Translations under genes and position numbers: made by a program
NCBI GenBank assembly: GCA_933207985.1
Contig: OW240917.1
Location: 125,265,829 to 125,329,828, forward strand
Source: Pelobates cultripes
Lineage: Eukaryota; Chordata; Amphibia; Anura; Pelobatidae
DNA length: 64,000 bases
Direction: 5' to 3'
Part shown: piece by piece, positions 22,946 to 34,120 of the stretch
Layout of the letters: each line of letters begins with the position of its first letter
Numbering within the stretch: position 1 is the stretch's first letter
The notes under the pieces: model-generated
What the model was told of the DNA's origin: nothing
Databases searched by the model: none
The model's input: only the letters and a program-made list of their open reading frames with translations

Positions 22946-25900
22946 TACCACCGGACCAGCCACCCGTTGGCACCTATGTGGCAGCCCAGCCCCAGTTGCC
23001 GCGGCCCACCGGGAAATTTTCCGGTATCCCGGTGGGCCAGTCCGGCCCTGGTTATAAGGACCTAAGGATCATGACTAACCTATCCAGTATGACACGTCAA
23101 CAAAGGCTAAAATAAATTCTAATAAATCTAAAATTTACATGGATATACCCAGCAAAAATATTTTTGACTTACAATGAAGAAAGAATCATCATTTCATCTA
23201 AAAAACAGGGTTTAATATGGTTAAAAGAAAATAACTTTGAATAAAAGGAAGACACATTTTCTAGTCCCAAGCAATGCAAAGATCGAGGGGAAAAAAGGGG
23301 AAAAAAGAAAGAAAAAGAGGGAGGAAAAGAAGTTAAAAAAATTAAAATAGGGGAAAGTGATGGAGAAAAGGGAAGGGATCAATCTCTCTTATAGTTAGGC
23401 TCTCCCAGGGAGTAAGGGGTAGTAACGGGGGGAGGGTACGGGGTAGAAGGAGAAGATCCTTACGAATATTCTCTTCGCTCCTGTCTCCTTTTTCTTGGTC
23501 CTTTCACCTATACCTGCCCTATTGTGATCAGCTTTCTGGTAGAGCTATTACAACTTATTTTGTAAACAAACATGAGCCTCACCATCAATTGGGCGGAGGT
23601 TTTATGTTGATGTTTTAGTATGTATGAATTGTGTGAATGGATGTGTAGACAACAAGTAGCAGACAAAAAGAGGGGGAAAAATAGAAAAAGGGATGAGAAT
23701 CACTATAAATAAGGCTCAGGGGAAGATTTAAAATGTATTTATTTCCTTATTTATGGTTAAGTTTTGTTCTGTTAACACACAGGGTCTAAATACACCTTTT
23801 AAGAGGCACAAATTAATAGACATGTTACACAAAGAAAGAATTTTTATTGCACTAATCCAAGAGACGCACTGGATCTCCACTCTAAAAAAACAAATTTATG
23901 ATAAGAAATATGACCACCAAATAATGGCGTGTTATAAAAAAAAAAAGCAGGGTTTTTAACAAGTAATTTGATATCTGTAGAAATAATACAGAGAGATTGA
24001 TAAAGAGGGAAGATACATTGTTCTGATTTGCAAAATAGATAATGCACTTTTCACAATAGTTAATGTTCATGAACCCAATATAAAAGCTTTTGTTAGAAAA
24101 AGTGGAAAATATTTCACAAGGTCAATTAATTATTGGGGGATTTTAATTTAATTAGTGATATATTATTGGATAAAAAAAAGTGCAAGTAGGGAGGACTAGA
24201 ACTATAAACTTCTAGATATATGAAAACTATTAATCCAGAAAAAAAAAAGATTATACGTTTTACTCTATTACCTTCAACTCATATTCACTTATATATTTAT
24301 TTTTAGCAAGAGCCTCTCTTTTACATGAAGACTTTAAATGTGAAATCTCAAATTCCAACGTGGTCTGATCATGCGCCTATATTTTTAGAAATTGAATTAA
24401 AAAAAAAATTAAATAAGACAAGATTGGAGACTTAACGAAGCCCTTCACAAACAAAAGCATATCTCTGAAAACCTACATGTCATAAAAACCTATTTTCAAG
24501 AAAATTAATCGCCCCAACTCTAAATAGGGACGGACCATTTGGTGTGCCTTCAAGGCACATAGAGTTGACTCATATGAGATTAAAAAAAGTCTTACCTCTT
24601 CAACAACTATATATAAAATTATCCCAATTGGAAGTGAGGAATAAAGAACATCCATCACCTTTAATTTATGCAGAAATAAATCAGATAAAAGATCAAATAA
24701 ATGGTAAAGATCTTGAAAGATTGAACTGAAATCTACTTCACTTAAAACAAAAATGGTACAATCAAGGGAACAAGGTTAACAGGATGATGTCAGACAGGCT
24801 TAAATCTCAAAGGAAAAAACAAAATAGATAAAAAAAGTAGATAACAGAGAAATTATACTTGATCTATCTAAAATAGGGATCTCATTTTTAAACTTCTATA
24901 AAGAGCTATACCATACAGGGAAAGAAGATGCATTAAAATCAACTGAGATTAGAGATAAAAATAAAAATTATTTAGAAGAGTCAAATCTCCCCAGTGTATC
25001 TAAAAATGACTTCACTATTCTGATCACTCCAATATCTTTACAGGAAGTCATTATTGCAATTCAAAATCTACAGCCTAATAAATCACCAGGCCCAGATGGA
25101 TTTTCCAACTGTTTTTATAAAATCTTTGAAAAAGATCTGGCCAACCATCTGTGGAAACTCTTTATAGATACTGGGAATAAAGGAGAAATGCCAGAATAGA
25201 TGTTATTGGCAAATATATCTCCCATTTTAAAGACAAAATGTTAATAAAAAACTACAGACCAATTTATCTTATAAATGAAGATATCAAAATATATTCCATA
25301 ACATGGGCAAATAGACTAAAGAAAGTTATTCATAATCTAATAAATAAAGATCAATCAGGTTTTATTAAAAAAGAAAAGCCAAGGATAACATAAGGAAAAA
25401 TCTGAACATAATGTTTTCAGCCCATTGTCAAAAAAGACCATTTATGGCCCTGTCATTGGATGCTGAAAAAGCCTTTGACAGGGTCAGTTGGTTATTTCTA
25501 GAAGAAACGCTTAAAATTTTTAACTTGGGGGACACATTTATTAAATCAATATGGGCTCTATATAAAGATCCACAAGCCCGTATATCTGGTTCAGGAATAA
25601 AATCTCTGTGGTTTAAAATATGTAATGGAACCAGGCAAGGGTGTCTCTTAGCTCCAATGTTATAAGTTCTTTCACTGGAACCATTTCCCCAAAAACATCA
25701 GGGATAACCCAAAGATTAAAAGGATTTTGAATGGGAAAAGTACAATTCAAAATATAACTGTATGCAGATGATATCCTGTTGACCTTGGAAGATCCAATAC
25801 TCTCATTGAAAGAACTTATGAAGGAGATTCAAAGCTACTCGGGAATACCGCTTTATAAATGAAATATTGAAAAATGCCAAGTGTTATCTGTAAATATAAA

Positions 25901-26678
25901 GATGGGAATTAAAAATACTCTTCAAGAAATGTCCAAATTTAATTGGAAAAAAAATATTATGGAATACTTAGGGATCAAAATTGCTTTTAAAAAGAATCAA
26001 ATTATTGAATTTAATTACAAATCCTAATTAAATAAATTAAAAAACAAACTGTGGATTTTTTAATTTTTTATTTCATAGTTAGGTAGAACTGACACAATAA
26101 AATATCATATACTTCTGAAATTAACTTTACTTTTGAGATCCATGCCTTTGGCTGTATTGAAAAAAATATTGAATGAATTTCAAATTTTTTAAAATCAATT
26201 TATATGGAATTATAGAAAACCGAGAGTAGCTTTCAAAATATCATCTAGGTATAGGCATATGGAGGACTAGGGTTGCCTAATGTTAATAAAATCCATGATT
26301 CTATAATGTTAGCACATATAGCTAAAGGATGTAATAAAAATCAATTACAATGGCTAGATCTAGAAATTTATGCTCTTAATAAAAAGGACGTGAGAATTAT
26401 TCTGTGGTGTAAAGAAGTAAATTTTCTATTAGAGAATCCAATTTTGTTTTTTTTTGTTTTTTTTCCAATATAAATTCTTTTATTAATTTTATTACAAAAA
26501 TACATATAACAATAAACTTACAAAATTTGTGCTCCATTAATACGTGATCGCTGAATTAGATACAAATTAAGCAAACAAACAAATATACTTAACATAACAC
26601 AACATTATCCGCGGGGTCGGGCAAGAAGGGGAATTTGTCTGAGCTCAGTAATCTTTATATATGGGGTGCAGCTTTAAT

Positions 26679-29600
26679 TTACAGACTTGTTTCCATTTTA
26701 TTGACCCAGCCTTGCCAGAGATCATGCCTTTTTGGGGCATTCAAATATGGTACACTCAGATCTCTTTCCATCCTCGCCTGGGCGCCAATTTGATCTCTAA
26801 TAGTATCCCAAGAAATTTCTAGATTAGATTTCCAGTTCCGTGCAAGAACAATTTTAAATGCAATAAAGCAATGTATTATAAAACATCTATTTGTGTTTGA
26901 CATATTTGGCCAGTGCATATGCAGCAAAACCAACTCTGCTTTCCTGTCCAGTTCTATTCCGGTTAAATCCTTAATGAATCTAAACATTTGTTTGATTAAA
27001 ATCGGAATGTATGAACAACTCCACCTTATATGGAGGAATGATCCCTCTTCTTTATCACATCTCCAACATCTAGATGAGACCCCTGGATACATCTGAAATA
27101 GCTTACTTGGCACCAAGTACCATCTATATGTAACCTTACAGTAGGTTTCCAACAAATTCAAGCATTGAACTTGTTGATGAGTATTATTTATAGCTTTACA
27201 CCATTCTTGTTGATCTAATGAGAAATTTAAATATTTTTCCCATTCATGCTTTTGAGGGAAACAAATTGAGTAATTAATATTTCTAATTACCTCTATTGCT
27301 TTTGCTAAAACTTTAGAAATAATCTCATTTGAGAAAATAGATTGTAGCAGTTTTAAAGGTTTCTCAGTCGCAATAATAAGATGTTTCTGCAAGAAGTGCT
27401 TAAGTATCAAATATGTAAACTCCTCACCTTTGGGAAGTTGGAACTTTTGTGAGATAGCGTTGAATGTCATTATTTTGTCTAGATGTACTATCTGTGACAC
27501 TTTGTTTATTCCTTGTACTCTCCAACTATCCAGAGAGAGATCTTTCACATTAGCTTCTATTATCCTCAGATTTGAGGATTCTAAAATTGCATGCCAAAGG
27601 CCTATTTTTCTTTTAATTTCCTCCCAAACGGGCATCAATTGGGCCCAGATCTTACTATTTTTGATGTCAATCTGCATTTTATCCAAAGTTTTTGTATTCC
27701 ATATCATGCTATCCGGGTTTTTTAACCCTAGATCTTCCATTTCAATATTAAACCAACTCTCTTCTTTACCGTCTTGGACCTATACATATGAGTAATCACA
27801 TTTGCCCAATACAAAAATCTTATGTTGGGGACATTTAATCCCCCATCCTTAGTTTTTAAAAATAAGATATTTCTATTAATTCTATTTTTCTTACCCTTAT
27901 TAATAAAATTTTCCAGATTATTTTGTAGTAGCATAAACCAACTATCTGAAATCTTAAGGGGAATCATTTGAAATAGATAATTCCATTTAGGAATAATATA
28001 GGAATTGATAACATTAATACGGCCCCACCAAGTAATCTGCATATTTCTCCAATCTCTATACATTTGTAGATTTTAATAACTTTAGACAATTTTCCTCCAT
28101 CATTCTCTCTAAGTTCTTAGTAATAGATACTCCTAAGCATTCAAATTTCTGTGATGCCCATGTGAATGCATATTTATTGCTAATCTCCTCTCTAGACTTC
28201 TTATCCAATTCTATACTCATCACTACTGTTTTTTCATTTTTTACCTTATAATTAGCTAATTTACTATATACTCTAGCTTCCTCAATCAAATGGCTCAATG
28301 AGCTTATTGGATCAGTGATTGACAAAAGAATATCGTCTGCATAAAGTCTGATTTTAAATTCTTTATCTCTTGTCCTATATCCTTTTATTGCTGCGTTTTT
28401 CCTGATATTTTCCGCCAGGGGTTCTATTGAGAGTATAGATAATAATGGCGAGAGTGGGCAGCCTTGTCGCACCCCATTGTTTATAGATACCCAATCTGAG
28501 CAGCTGAGGGGTTTTTATATAGGTCCATAATTCCTCTTAACATCCACCCTTCTATTCCGAATGCTTCTAAAGTTAGTTCCAAAAACTTCCAGTTCAGCCT
28601 ATCAAAGGCTTTTTCTGCATCAACTGCTAAAGTCATAAGGGGGATATGTTTCTTATTTGCACTATCAATAATATCTATGATTCTCCTCGAATTGGAACCT
28701 ACCCATCTGCCTGGTATAAAACCAATTTGGTCATTATGGATTAGAGTTTTAATAATTATCTTAAGACGATCTGCTAGAATAGAAGAAAATATTTTTACAT
28801 CAGAATTAATTAAAGAGATGGGACGATAACTAGCAACGGCTGTTGGATCTTTTCCTTGTTTCAAGATGGGGAGCGTATTTGCTCTCAACATCTCTTCAGG
28901 GAAACTACCTATTTGAACCGCATTATTGAATGCTAATGCTAAGTGTTTACTCAAAAAGGATTTATATATATATGGAAAAACACATATACAAGGCACATAT
29001 ACAAACTGTTGTAATTCCTACACCGTTCACCTGATTTGGATGTAAATACCCTCAAATTAAAGGTGAAAGTCTGCAGTTAAAACACATCTTGTTTGTTTCA
29101 TTTCAAACCCATTGTGTTGGTGTATAGCCAAAAAAATTAGAATTGTGTCGATGTCCCAATATTTATGGACCTGACTGTATATGAGTTGTTTGATTAGATA
29201 TAATCTTAGTTATCAGAGCATTAGCTTGCCGTTTCCTCAGCTTATTAGTCAACATCTTATCAGTTTTATTCCCTCTACAGTAGAATCTAAGTTTACATTT
29301 TTTAATATTATTTGCTATTTTGATATTCAGACATTGTGAGATTTTTTTGAACCTCTACTATTTTCCTCCCCTTCTTCATTGTAGGTTCTTCTTTATTGTC
29401 TGCTGTTAACTTATAAAGTTCAATATATAACTCGCCTAATTTTTTTTCTTTACTTTTAATTTCATGATTTACCTTTATGAGATATCCTCTCATAACTGCT
29501 TTAAAAGTACACCAAGTATTCAGGTTTGATGTATCTAAGGGATCATTCTCCTTAAAAAACAGACTATCAATCTCTCCAATTTAGCCTTACAATTACTATT

Positions 29601-30377
29601 ATACAGCAGATAATTATTTAATTTCCACGTTATGTTATTCCTACCAGTCAGATTATCCTTTATTACCAATATATACATACTATGATCTGACCAGACATTC
29701 TCTACTATCCTTATTATTACTAAATTTTCTACTAATATTTAAGTTGCCCCAGATCATGTCAATTCTTGAATAAGTAAAATGAACTCTAGATAAGTGAGTA
29801 TAGTCTCTTAGTTCCGGATTTTGAAGGCGCCACACATCAAATAGGTCAAAATTATTCTTGGTTGTAGACAGTGAACTAGCATTTTTGATTATTGTATTAT
29901 TCATGACACTACCCTTCAGCAATTTTTTGTCCTTCTGTGGATCTAGTACACAATTGAAATCTCCCGCGACAATATAAATCCCTGTTTTAACTAATTCAGC
30001 TTTATCTTATATTTTCTTTAATTGTGGGACTGGGGCTACATTTGGTAAATATATGTTAACTATAGTGTATTTCACTTTGTTAATCCGACACACTAGAATC
30101 ATAAATCTACCTTCCGTGTCCAGTTCCTGATAAAGTCTCTCCCATTTAACCTTGTCTGAGACTATTATTGCTACCCCTCTTTTTTTTTTTCCTTCATAGA
30201 TGAATGTATAATAATTGGAAACTTCTTCCCTCCCCAAGTTAATTTCTCGTTTTGCCGCCAGTGTGTCTCTTGCACTAGGCAGATATCGATTTTTTCTTTT
30301 ATTTATTGGTTATATAGCAAGGATCTTTTATGCATCGTATTCAAGCCCTGAGCGTTTATAGACAAAATCTTAACCAT
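26679..30377 (-). pseudogene. LINE ORF2 of the nested element, broken in few places
   Basis: It starts at 30377. The endonuclease is at 30377-29680, with 'KKRGVAIIVSDK' and a downstream 'VHFTYSRIDMIWG' segment, a usual endonuclease D/H region. A linker frame is at 29308-29493. The RT lies in 28996-28056, with PILKQGKDPTAVASYRPISL, LAVDAEKAFDRLNW, MRQGCPLSPLL and the catalytic YADD (about 28340-28351). The post-RT region is 28063-27728. The C-terminal frame of 353 codons (27740-26679) contains a CWRCDKEEGSFLHIRWSC motif. Frames are split by a few frameshifts and a Tc1-type fragment at about 28985-29177, far fewer lesions than in the host LINE. Confidence 0.92.
28985..29177 (-). mobile_element. 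Tc1/mariner-type MITE fragment within the nested LINE
   Basis: The end complementary to CAGTCAGGTCCATAAATATT is followed by TA at 29178-29179. About 190 bp between two LINE frames do not fit ORF2. The other terminus is not recognisable, so the copy may be truncated. Confidence 0.7.
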
Positions 30378-31921
30378 AATCTTGTCCTCTCATTCTAATT
30401 TTCCCCTTCCTACCCTTAAGACCCCGCAGATAACACAGATTATAGACATACAACAATAGCTTAGCCATGGACACTTTATAGTCCCACATACAAAACCTAT
30501 CCATCCGAGGGCCTAAACTGGCCTCCATGGATAGACCCCGTCTCATAGGCCACCTGCCATTCCGAGACATATGCTTAATACAAGCATCAAGAGGATCTAT
30601 GAGTAAGCGTCGTGAAACAACGACTGGGGAAAGAGAGAGAAAAATTGAGAAAAGTCTTATGTGGAAAAATATAAAACTAAGATATCTATCATGATATGAG
30701 TTGAGGTTTTATATCCTTTTAGAAGTGTTGGAACTCCTCATAGTTGACATAAATGTGAAAAATTGGTTAGATAAAGGAATTACACATATATATCAAATAA
30801 TTAAGGAACAAGAAGTGCTATCATTTAATGAAATATCTAAAAAAAATAATTTGATGTCAAATTAATTTTACAATTACTTAAGATTAAAAAAAATTTGTGG
30901 AAAAAGAGATATTGAAGAGAAGATGGGGAAGGTCATGTACAATATAAATAACCGGCAAGAATTATTCTCGGTATTGCCCCAAATAAGGAGATGGCAAGAT
31001 GAGGGGGTAATAGCACTAGATGAAAACATTTGGATAACAGCAATAAACTACACAAAACATGTTGTTCATAATGTCAACCTTTTAGAAATATATTATCAAC
31101 TGCTTTTTCGATGGTATATGACTCCGAAAAAAATTAAAAAATTAAATCAACAACCAGAATAGTGATAGATGTTGGAGATGTTCAAATGAAGTAGGTTCCT
31201 TTGTTCATCTATGGTGGGAATGTGATGATATTAAACAGTCATGGGCCAAATTATTAGTTATAATTTCAAAACTAACCGAAACAAAAATTAGCTCAGAAAT
31301 TTCATTAGCCTTATTTCATAATAACATAAAGATGTTGATTATAGACATCAGATGTATCGCTATTCATCTTTTCATGGCATTTAAATTACAATTGGTAAAA
31401 CAATGGAGAAACATAGACAAAATAAACTTTACAAAATTATATGAACAAATTGAATATCACGCTTTAATGGTTAAAGGCTATGGGCTTAATAATGAACTTA
31501 AACTAGAGGCACACCAAATAAGATGGTTCCTATGGTATATAAAAAAAAAATATGAATCTCTTAATCCATCTAGAGGTTATTGACTGGATAAAAAAAAATT
31601 AAGGAAGGGAAAGAAAACAGAGAAGAACAAGGATTTAATTGACTCTCCAAAAATCTAGTTACAATGTCTTCATATTTCTAAGTGTTGGTATGTATGTAGT
31701 ATGAATGTGTATGTATTTGGCATATAGTTAGTCAAGCAGAAAATGGATAAACTTGGAACTATCTTTTTTGTTTCTCTACTCTTAGTATCAAGCTAATAAA
31801 AGTTTAGATTAATTGAACAAAATAATCAAGATGAAAATAAACAAATTATGATCTTGGTGTTCATATCCTGGAAAGTATAGAATAGCTGCATAGTTATAGT
31901 TTTGATGTAAAAAAAAAAAAA

Positions 31922-32034
31922 AAAAGATATTTGGGATCCCGTTGGTTCTGTACTTTTGAAGTGGGAGGTGGAACAATGTATAATGGAAGCAGTGTCTAAA
32001 TGGAAATTTATTCTTTATAATGTGATTTTCATTT
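31922..32034. repeat. Target-site duplication of the large LINE, downstream copy (113 bp)
   Basis: It follows directly after the LINE A-run. Five mismatches separate it from 19045-19157. Confidence 0.85.
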
Positions 32035-32645
32035 CACGGCAGATGCATGCTCAATGCTTACCATTATTTTCCACTCACTGTTAACATGCTCAAATTCCCC
32101 AATGAAAGACATGTGTATCAGCAACAAATATGACCTTTGGTCTATTATATGGCTATGAGAACTTTCACATCCCAGCTATGACAAAAGCATTTTTTTTCTC
32201 TCTAATTTTGGTTAGTTTTTAAATGTTTTGTGGGATTGATAATGAAACAATCATTTTTAGTTTTTCTTGGAACGTTTCACTTTTTGAGGTTATTTGAATA
32301 AAAATAAGTTGAGAGGAACTGGACAAATGTATTTTCATCTGATTCATCCACTTTAAGTTTCAGTAGTGGCTCAGAAGGTGGACTTGCCTCTCTTCTGAAA
32401 ACTCTTACTCTACTGTTGTCCTGCCTGCATTGGGTTATGTACCATACCTCTGATGCCACCTGTGGATGTAAGTGGGTAACTGCACAACACAGACAACTTT
32501 TGACTTCTATATCATTTTAAAACCATTTTTCTTTAAGATGTCATTTTTGTAATCAAACTTTTTTTGTGACTTTCCTGCTGCTAAGTAGCAGTTATTAAAT
32601 GGATATACTCTTATCCAGCATTAAATTATGCTTTTCAAATCCATT
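32035..32645. other. No recognisable feature
   Basis: A 60-codon minus frame (32277-32459) has no known motif. I see no element ends. Confidence 0.35.
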
Positions 32646-32650
32646 TTAAC

Positions 32651-32878
32651 TCTTTAGGCCCTTAAAGACAGAGGCAATTGTACATGTTCTAATCAAAACA
32701 AAATGTAACCAAAACCTGGAATTTTACTATATGTCTTTTCAACCATAATTCACCTTTCACGTAAGTATACTTATTTTATATAATTTTGTTTTGGAGAAAC
32801 AGGGCTTTCATTTCACATCAACTGTTCATATATGAAACGTTTGGAAAATTAAGATTTTTTTTAGTTCGGCATGGCATT
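32651..32878. mobile_element. Fragment of a TTAACCCCTTAAGGAC-type element
   Basis: 'ctttaggcccttaaagacagagg' and 'gtacatgttctaatcaaaacaaaatgtaacc' correspond to the terminus at 15920-15985. The TTAA end is mutated. The T2 MITE at 32879 sits inside this element: material of the same family, 'tgtatttagcgatgtctcac', resumes at about 33435. Confidence 0.55.
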
Positions 32879-33380
32879 TTAAAGGACCACTATAGTGCCA
32901 GGAAAACATACTCGTTTTCCTGGCACTATAGTGCCCTGAGGGTGCCTCTCCCTCAGGGTCCTCCTCCCGCCCGGTTCTGGAAAGGGGAAAAGGGGTAAAA
33001 ACTTACCTTTTTCCAGCGCTGGGCGGAGAGCTCTCTGCCTCCTCTCCTCCTCCGTTACGCCCCGCCGGCTGAATGCGCACGCGCGGCAAGAGCTGCGCGC
33101 GCATTCAGCCGGTCTCATAGGAAAGCATTTACAATGCTTTCCTATGGATGCTGGCGTGCTCTCACTGTGAAAATCACAGTGAGAAGCACGCAAGCGCCTC
33201 TAGTGGCTGTCAATGGGACAGCCACTAGAGGATTAGGGGGAAGGCTTAACCCATTCATAAACATAGCAGTTTCTCTGAAACTGCTATGTTTATTAAAAAA
33301 TGGGTTAACCCTAGCTAGACCTGGCACCCAGGCCACTTCATTAAGCTGAAGTGGTCTGGGTGCCTAGAGTGGTCCTTTAA
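32879..33380. mobile_element. T2/Kolobok-type MITE, complete, 502 bp
   Basis: Ends TTAAAGGACCACTATAGTGCC and ..CACTCTAGGCACC inverse (AGAGTGGTCCTTTAA) lie at TTAA 32879-32882 and 33377-33380. The interior is a series of hairpins: the terminal GCACTATAGTG pair, a GC-rich CGCATTCAGCC / GGCTGAATGCG palindrome (33068-33112), 'tctcactgtgaaaatcacagtgaga' and 'acttcattaagctgaagtggt'. It matches the copy at 40043-40545 in opposite orientation, also about 502 bp. Confidence 0.88.
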
Positions 33381-33439
33381 CTGTGAATGCCATAATGATG
33401 ATGTTAGCTTTTACTGTGATTACATACACATATTTGTAT

Positions 33440-34120
33440 TTAGCGATGTCTCACAGTTCCACCATGGGGCCCTAAATGAAAATGGGGGGGACCTATTGTC
33501 CTCCCCTCCCTGCCCCCCCCATGAGCAGTGGGTGGAGGCCCTAATTGAAAATGGGGGGGGGGAAACCTGACGGGTAGGGGCCCTAAATGAAAATGGGGGG
33601 GGGGGGAGAACTATTGTCCTACCCCCTACCCTCTGATTGGTTGAAAGGGGTTTGAAAGCAACCAATCAGAGTGTTATGAGTCAAATTACATAGCATGAGA
33701 AAATTCCAAAGTACTTTCCAAAGCTGTGTAAAATGACTCTGAGCATTCTGATTGATTGGATTCCAAGCCAACCAGAGTTCTGTGACAGGTAAACCAACCA
33801 GAGTGCTCTGAGCCTAATTGCAGGGCCTGGGAAAGCTTTATAAGCCTTTCCCAGCCCTGCGGAGTGCAATCTGTGGCGAGCTCTCGCTGGGTGAAGAAGG
33901 AATATTCTGACATTTAGCCCCTACCTTTAGCTCAGGGGTGGAGGCCAGGGGGAGGACAATAGGTCCCCCTCATTTACATTTAGGGCCCCCACCCGCTGCT
34001 CAGGGGTGTGGGCCGGGAGGGAGAACAATAGGTCCCCCCCCATTTTCATTTAGGGCCCCCATGCGCCGCTTGTGGTTGGGGGCCAAGGGGGACACTATGC
34101 CCCCCCAGGCTAGATAAGAG
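33440..34120. repeat. Inverted minisatellite block
   Basis: On the left, units 'ggggccctaaatgaaaatgggggg' (about 33470, 33538, 33580) alternate with 'cctattgtcctccc'. On the right (33930-34090) the complementary 'gaggacaataggtccccc..cattttcatttagggcccc' recurs. Between them lie 'ccaaccagagt' CCAAT-like copies and a GGGCCTGGGAAAG..CTTTCCCAGCCC hairpin (about 33826-33860). Confidence 0.75.

Larger units (their letters stand above)
20880..23050. mobile_element. hAT-superfamily element with perfect 8-bp TSD, inside the LINE
   Basis: The termini are CAGGGCCGGACTGGGAA and ..CCAGTCCGGCCCTG, inverted, flanked by the perfect duplication GTTATAAG (20872-20879 and 23051-23058). No transposase frame is visible. 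The interior holds a GT minisatellite, a polypyrimidine array with an assembly gap and a 290-bp palindrome. A second hAT-like start 'ccagtgacggatccagag' at about 21400 suggests a nested MITE. Confidence 0.92.
20200..23242 (+). pseudogene. LINE ORF1 (L1-type RNA-binding protein), split by a hAT element
   Basis: Upstream there is a K/E/Q-rich coiled-coil-like stretch (about 20260-20580). An RRM-like part follows with RAHRIPKPTQAPLHAPRYII (20740-20800) and then 'VCFHNFLYKEKV', the RAHR / PRxIIVxF pattern of L1-clade ORF1. The hAT element interrupts it after 'NPDIKKEV'. On the far side (23051-23242) the C-terminal domain resumes with 'TWIYPAKI' and ends around 'GLIWLKENNFE'. L1 ORF1 proteins are trimeric nucleic-acid chaperones. 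This copy has stops and frameshifts. Confidence 0.8.
26445..30600 (-). mobile_element. Second L1/Tx1-type LINE, 5'-truncated, inserted in the first
   Basis: The T-run at about 26445-26466 is its poly(A) tail. A short 3' UTR, ORF2 and about 220 bp of upstream sequence follow on the minus strand. ORF1 is absent, so the copy is 5'-truncated at about 4.1 kb. Its ORF2 start (MVKILSINAQGLNT) closely resembles that of the host LINE (MVKFCSVNTQGLNT), so the two are family members. I could not find a clear target duplication. Confidence 0.88.
23753..31583 (+). pseudogene. LINE ORF2 (endonuclease / reverse transcriptase), broken and split
   Basis: It starts MVKFCSVNTQGLNTPFKRHK, the N-terminus of the apurinic-type endonuclease, with the LIQETHW motif near 23850. 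The reverse transcriptase contains 'SPGPDGF' (about 25087-25107), LDAEKAFDRVSW (about 25459-25494), the GTRQGCLLAPML block (about 25630-25665) and a YADD-equivalent near 25762. The minus-strand LINE interrupts it around 26445. The C-terminal part resumes near 30640 and includes a CWRCSNEVGSFVHLWWEC cysteine motif (about 31166-31222). L1 ORF2 nicks target DNA and reverse transcribes its RNA there. Numerous stops and frameshifts inactivate this copy. Confidence 0.9.
19158..31921 (+). mobile_element. L1/Tx1-type LINE, near full length, nested with a hAT element and an opposite-strand LINE
   Basis: After a 5' region of about 1 kb come an ORF1-like segment (20200-23242), an ORF2 (from 23753) and a 3' end with an A-run at about 31910-31925. 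Subtracting the hAT insert (20880-23050) and the minus-strand LINE (about 26445-30600) leaves about 6.4 kb, a normal L1-clade size. Many stops and frameshifts mean it is inactive. The element is bounded by a 113-bp direct repeat. Confidence 0.88.
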
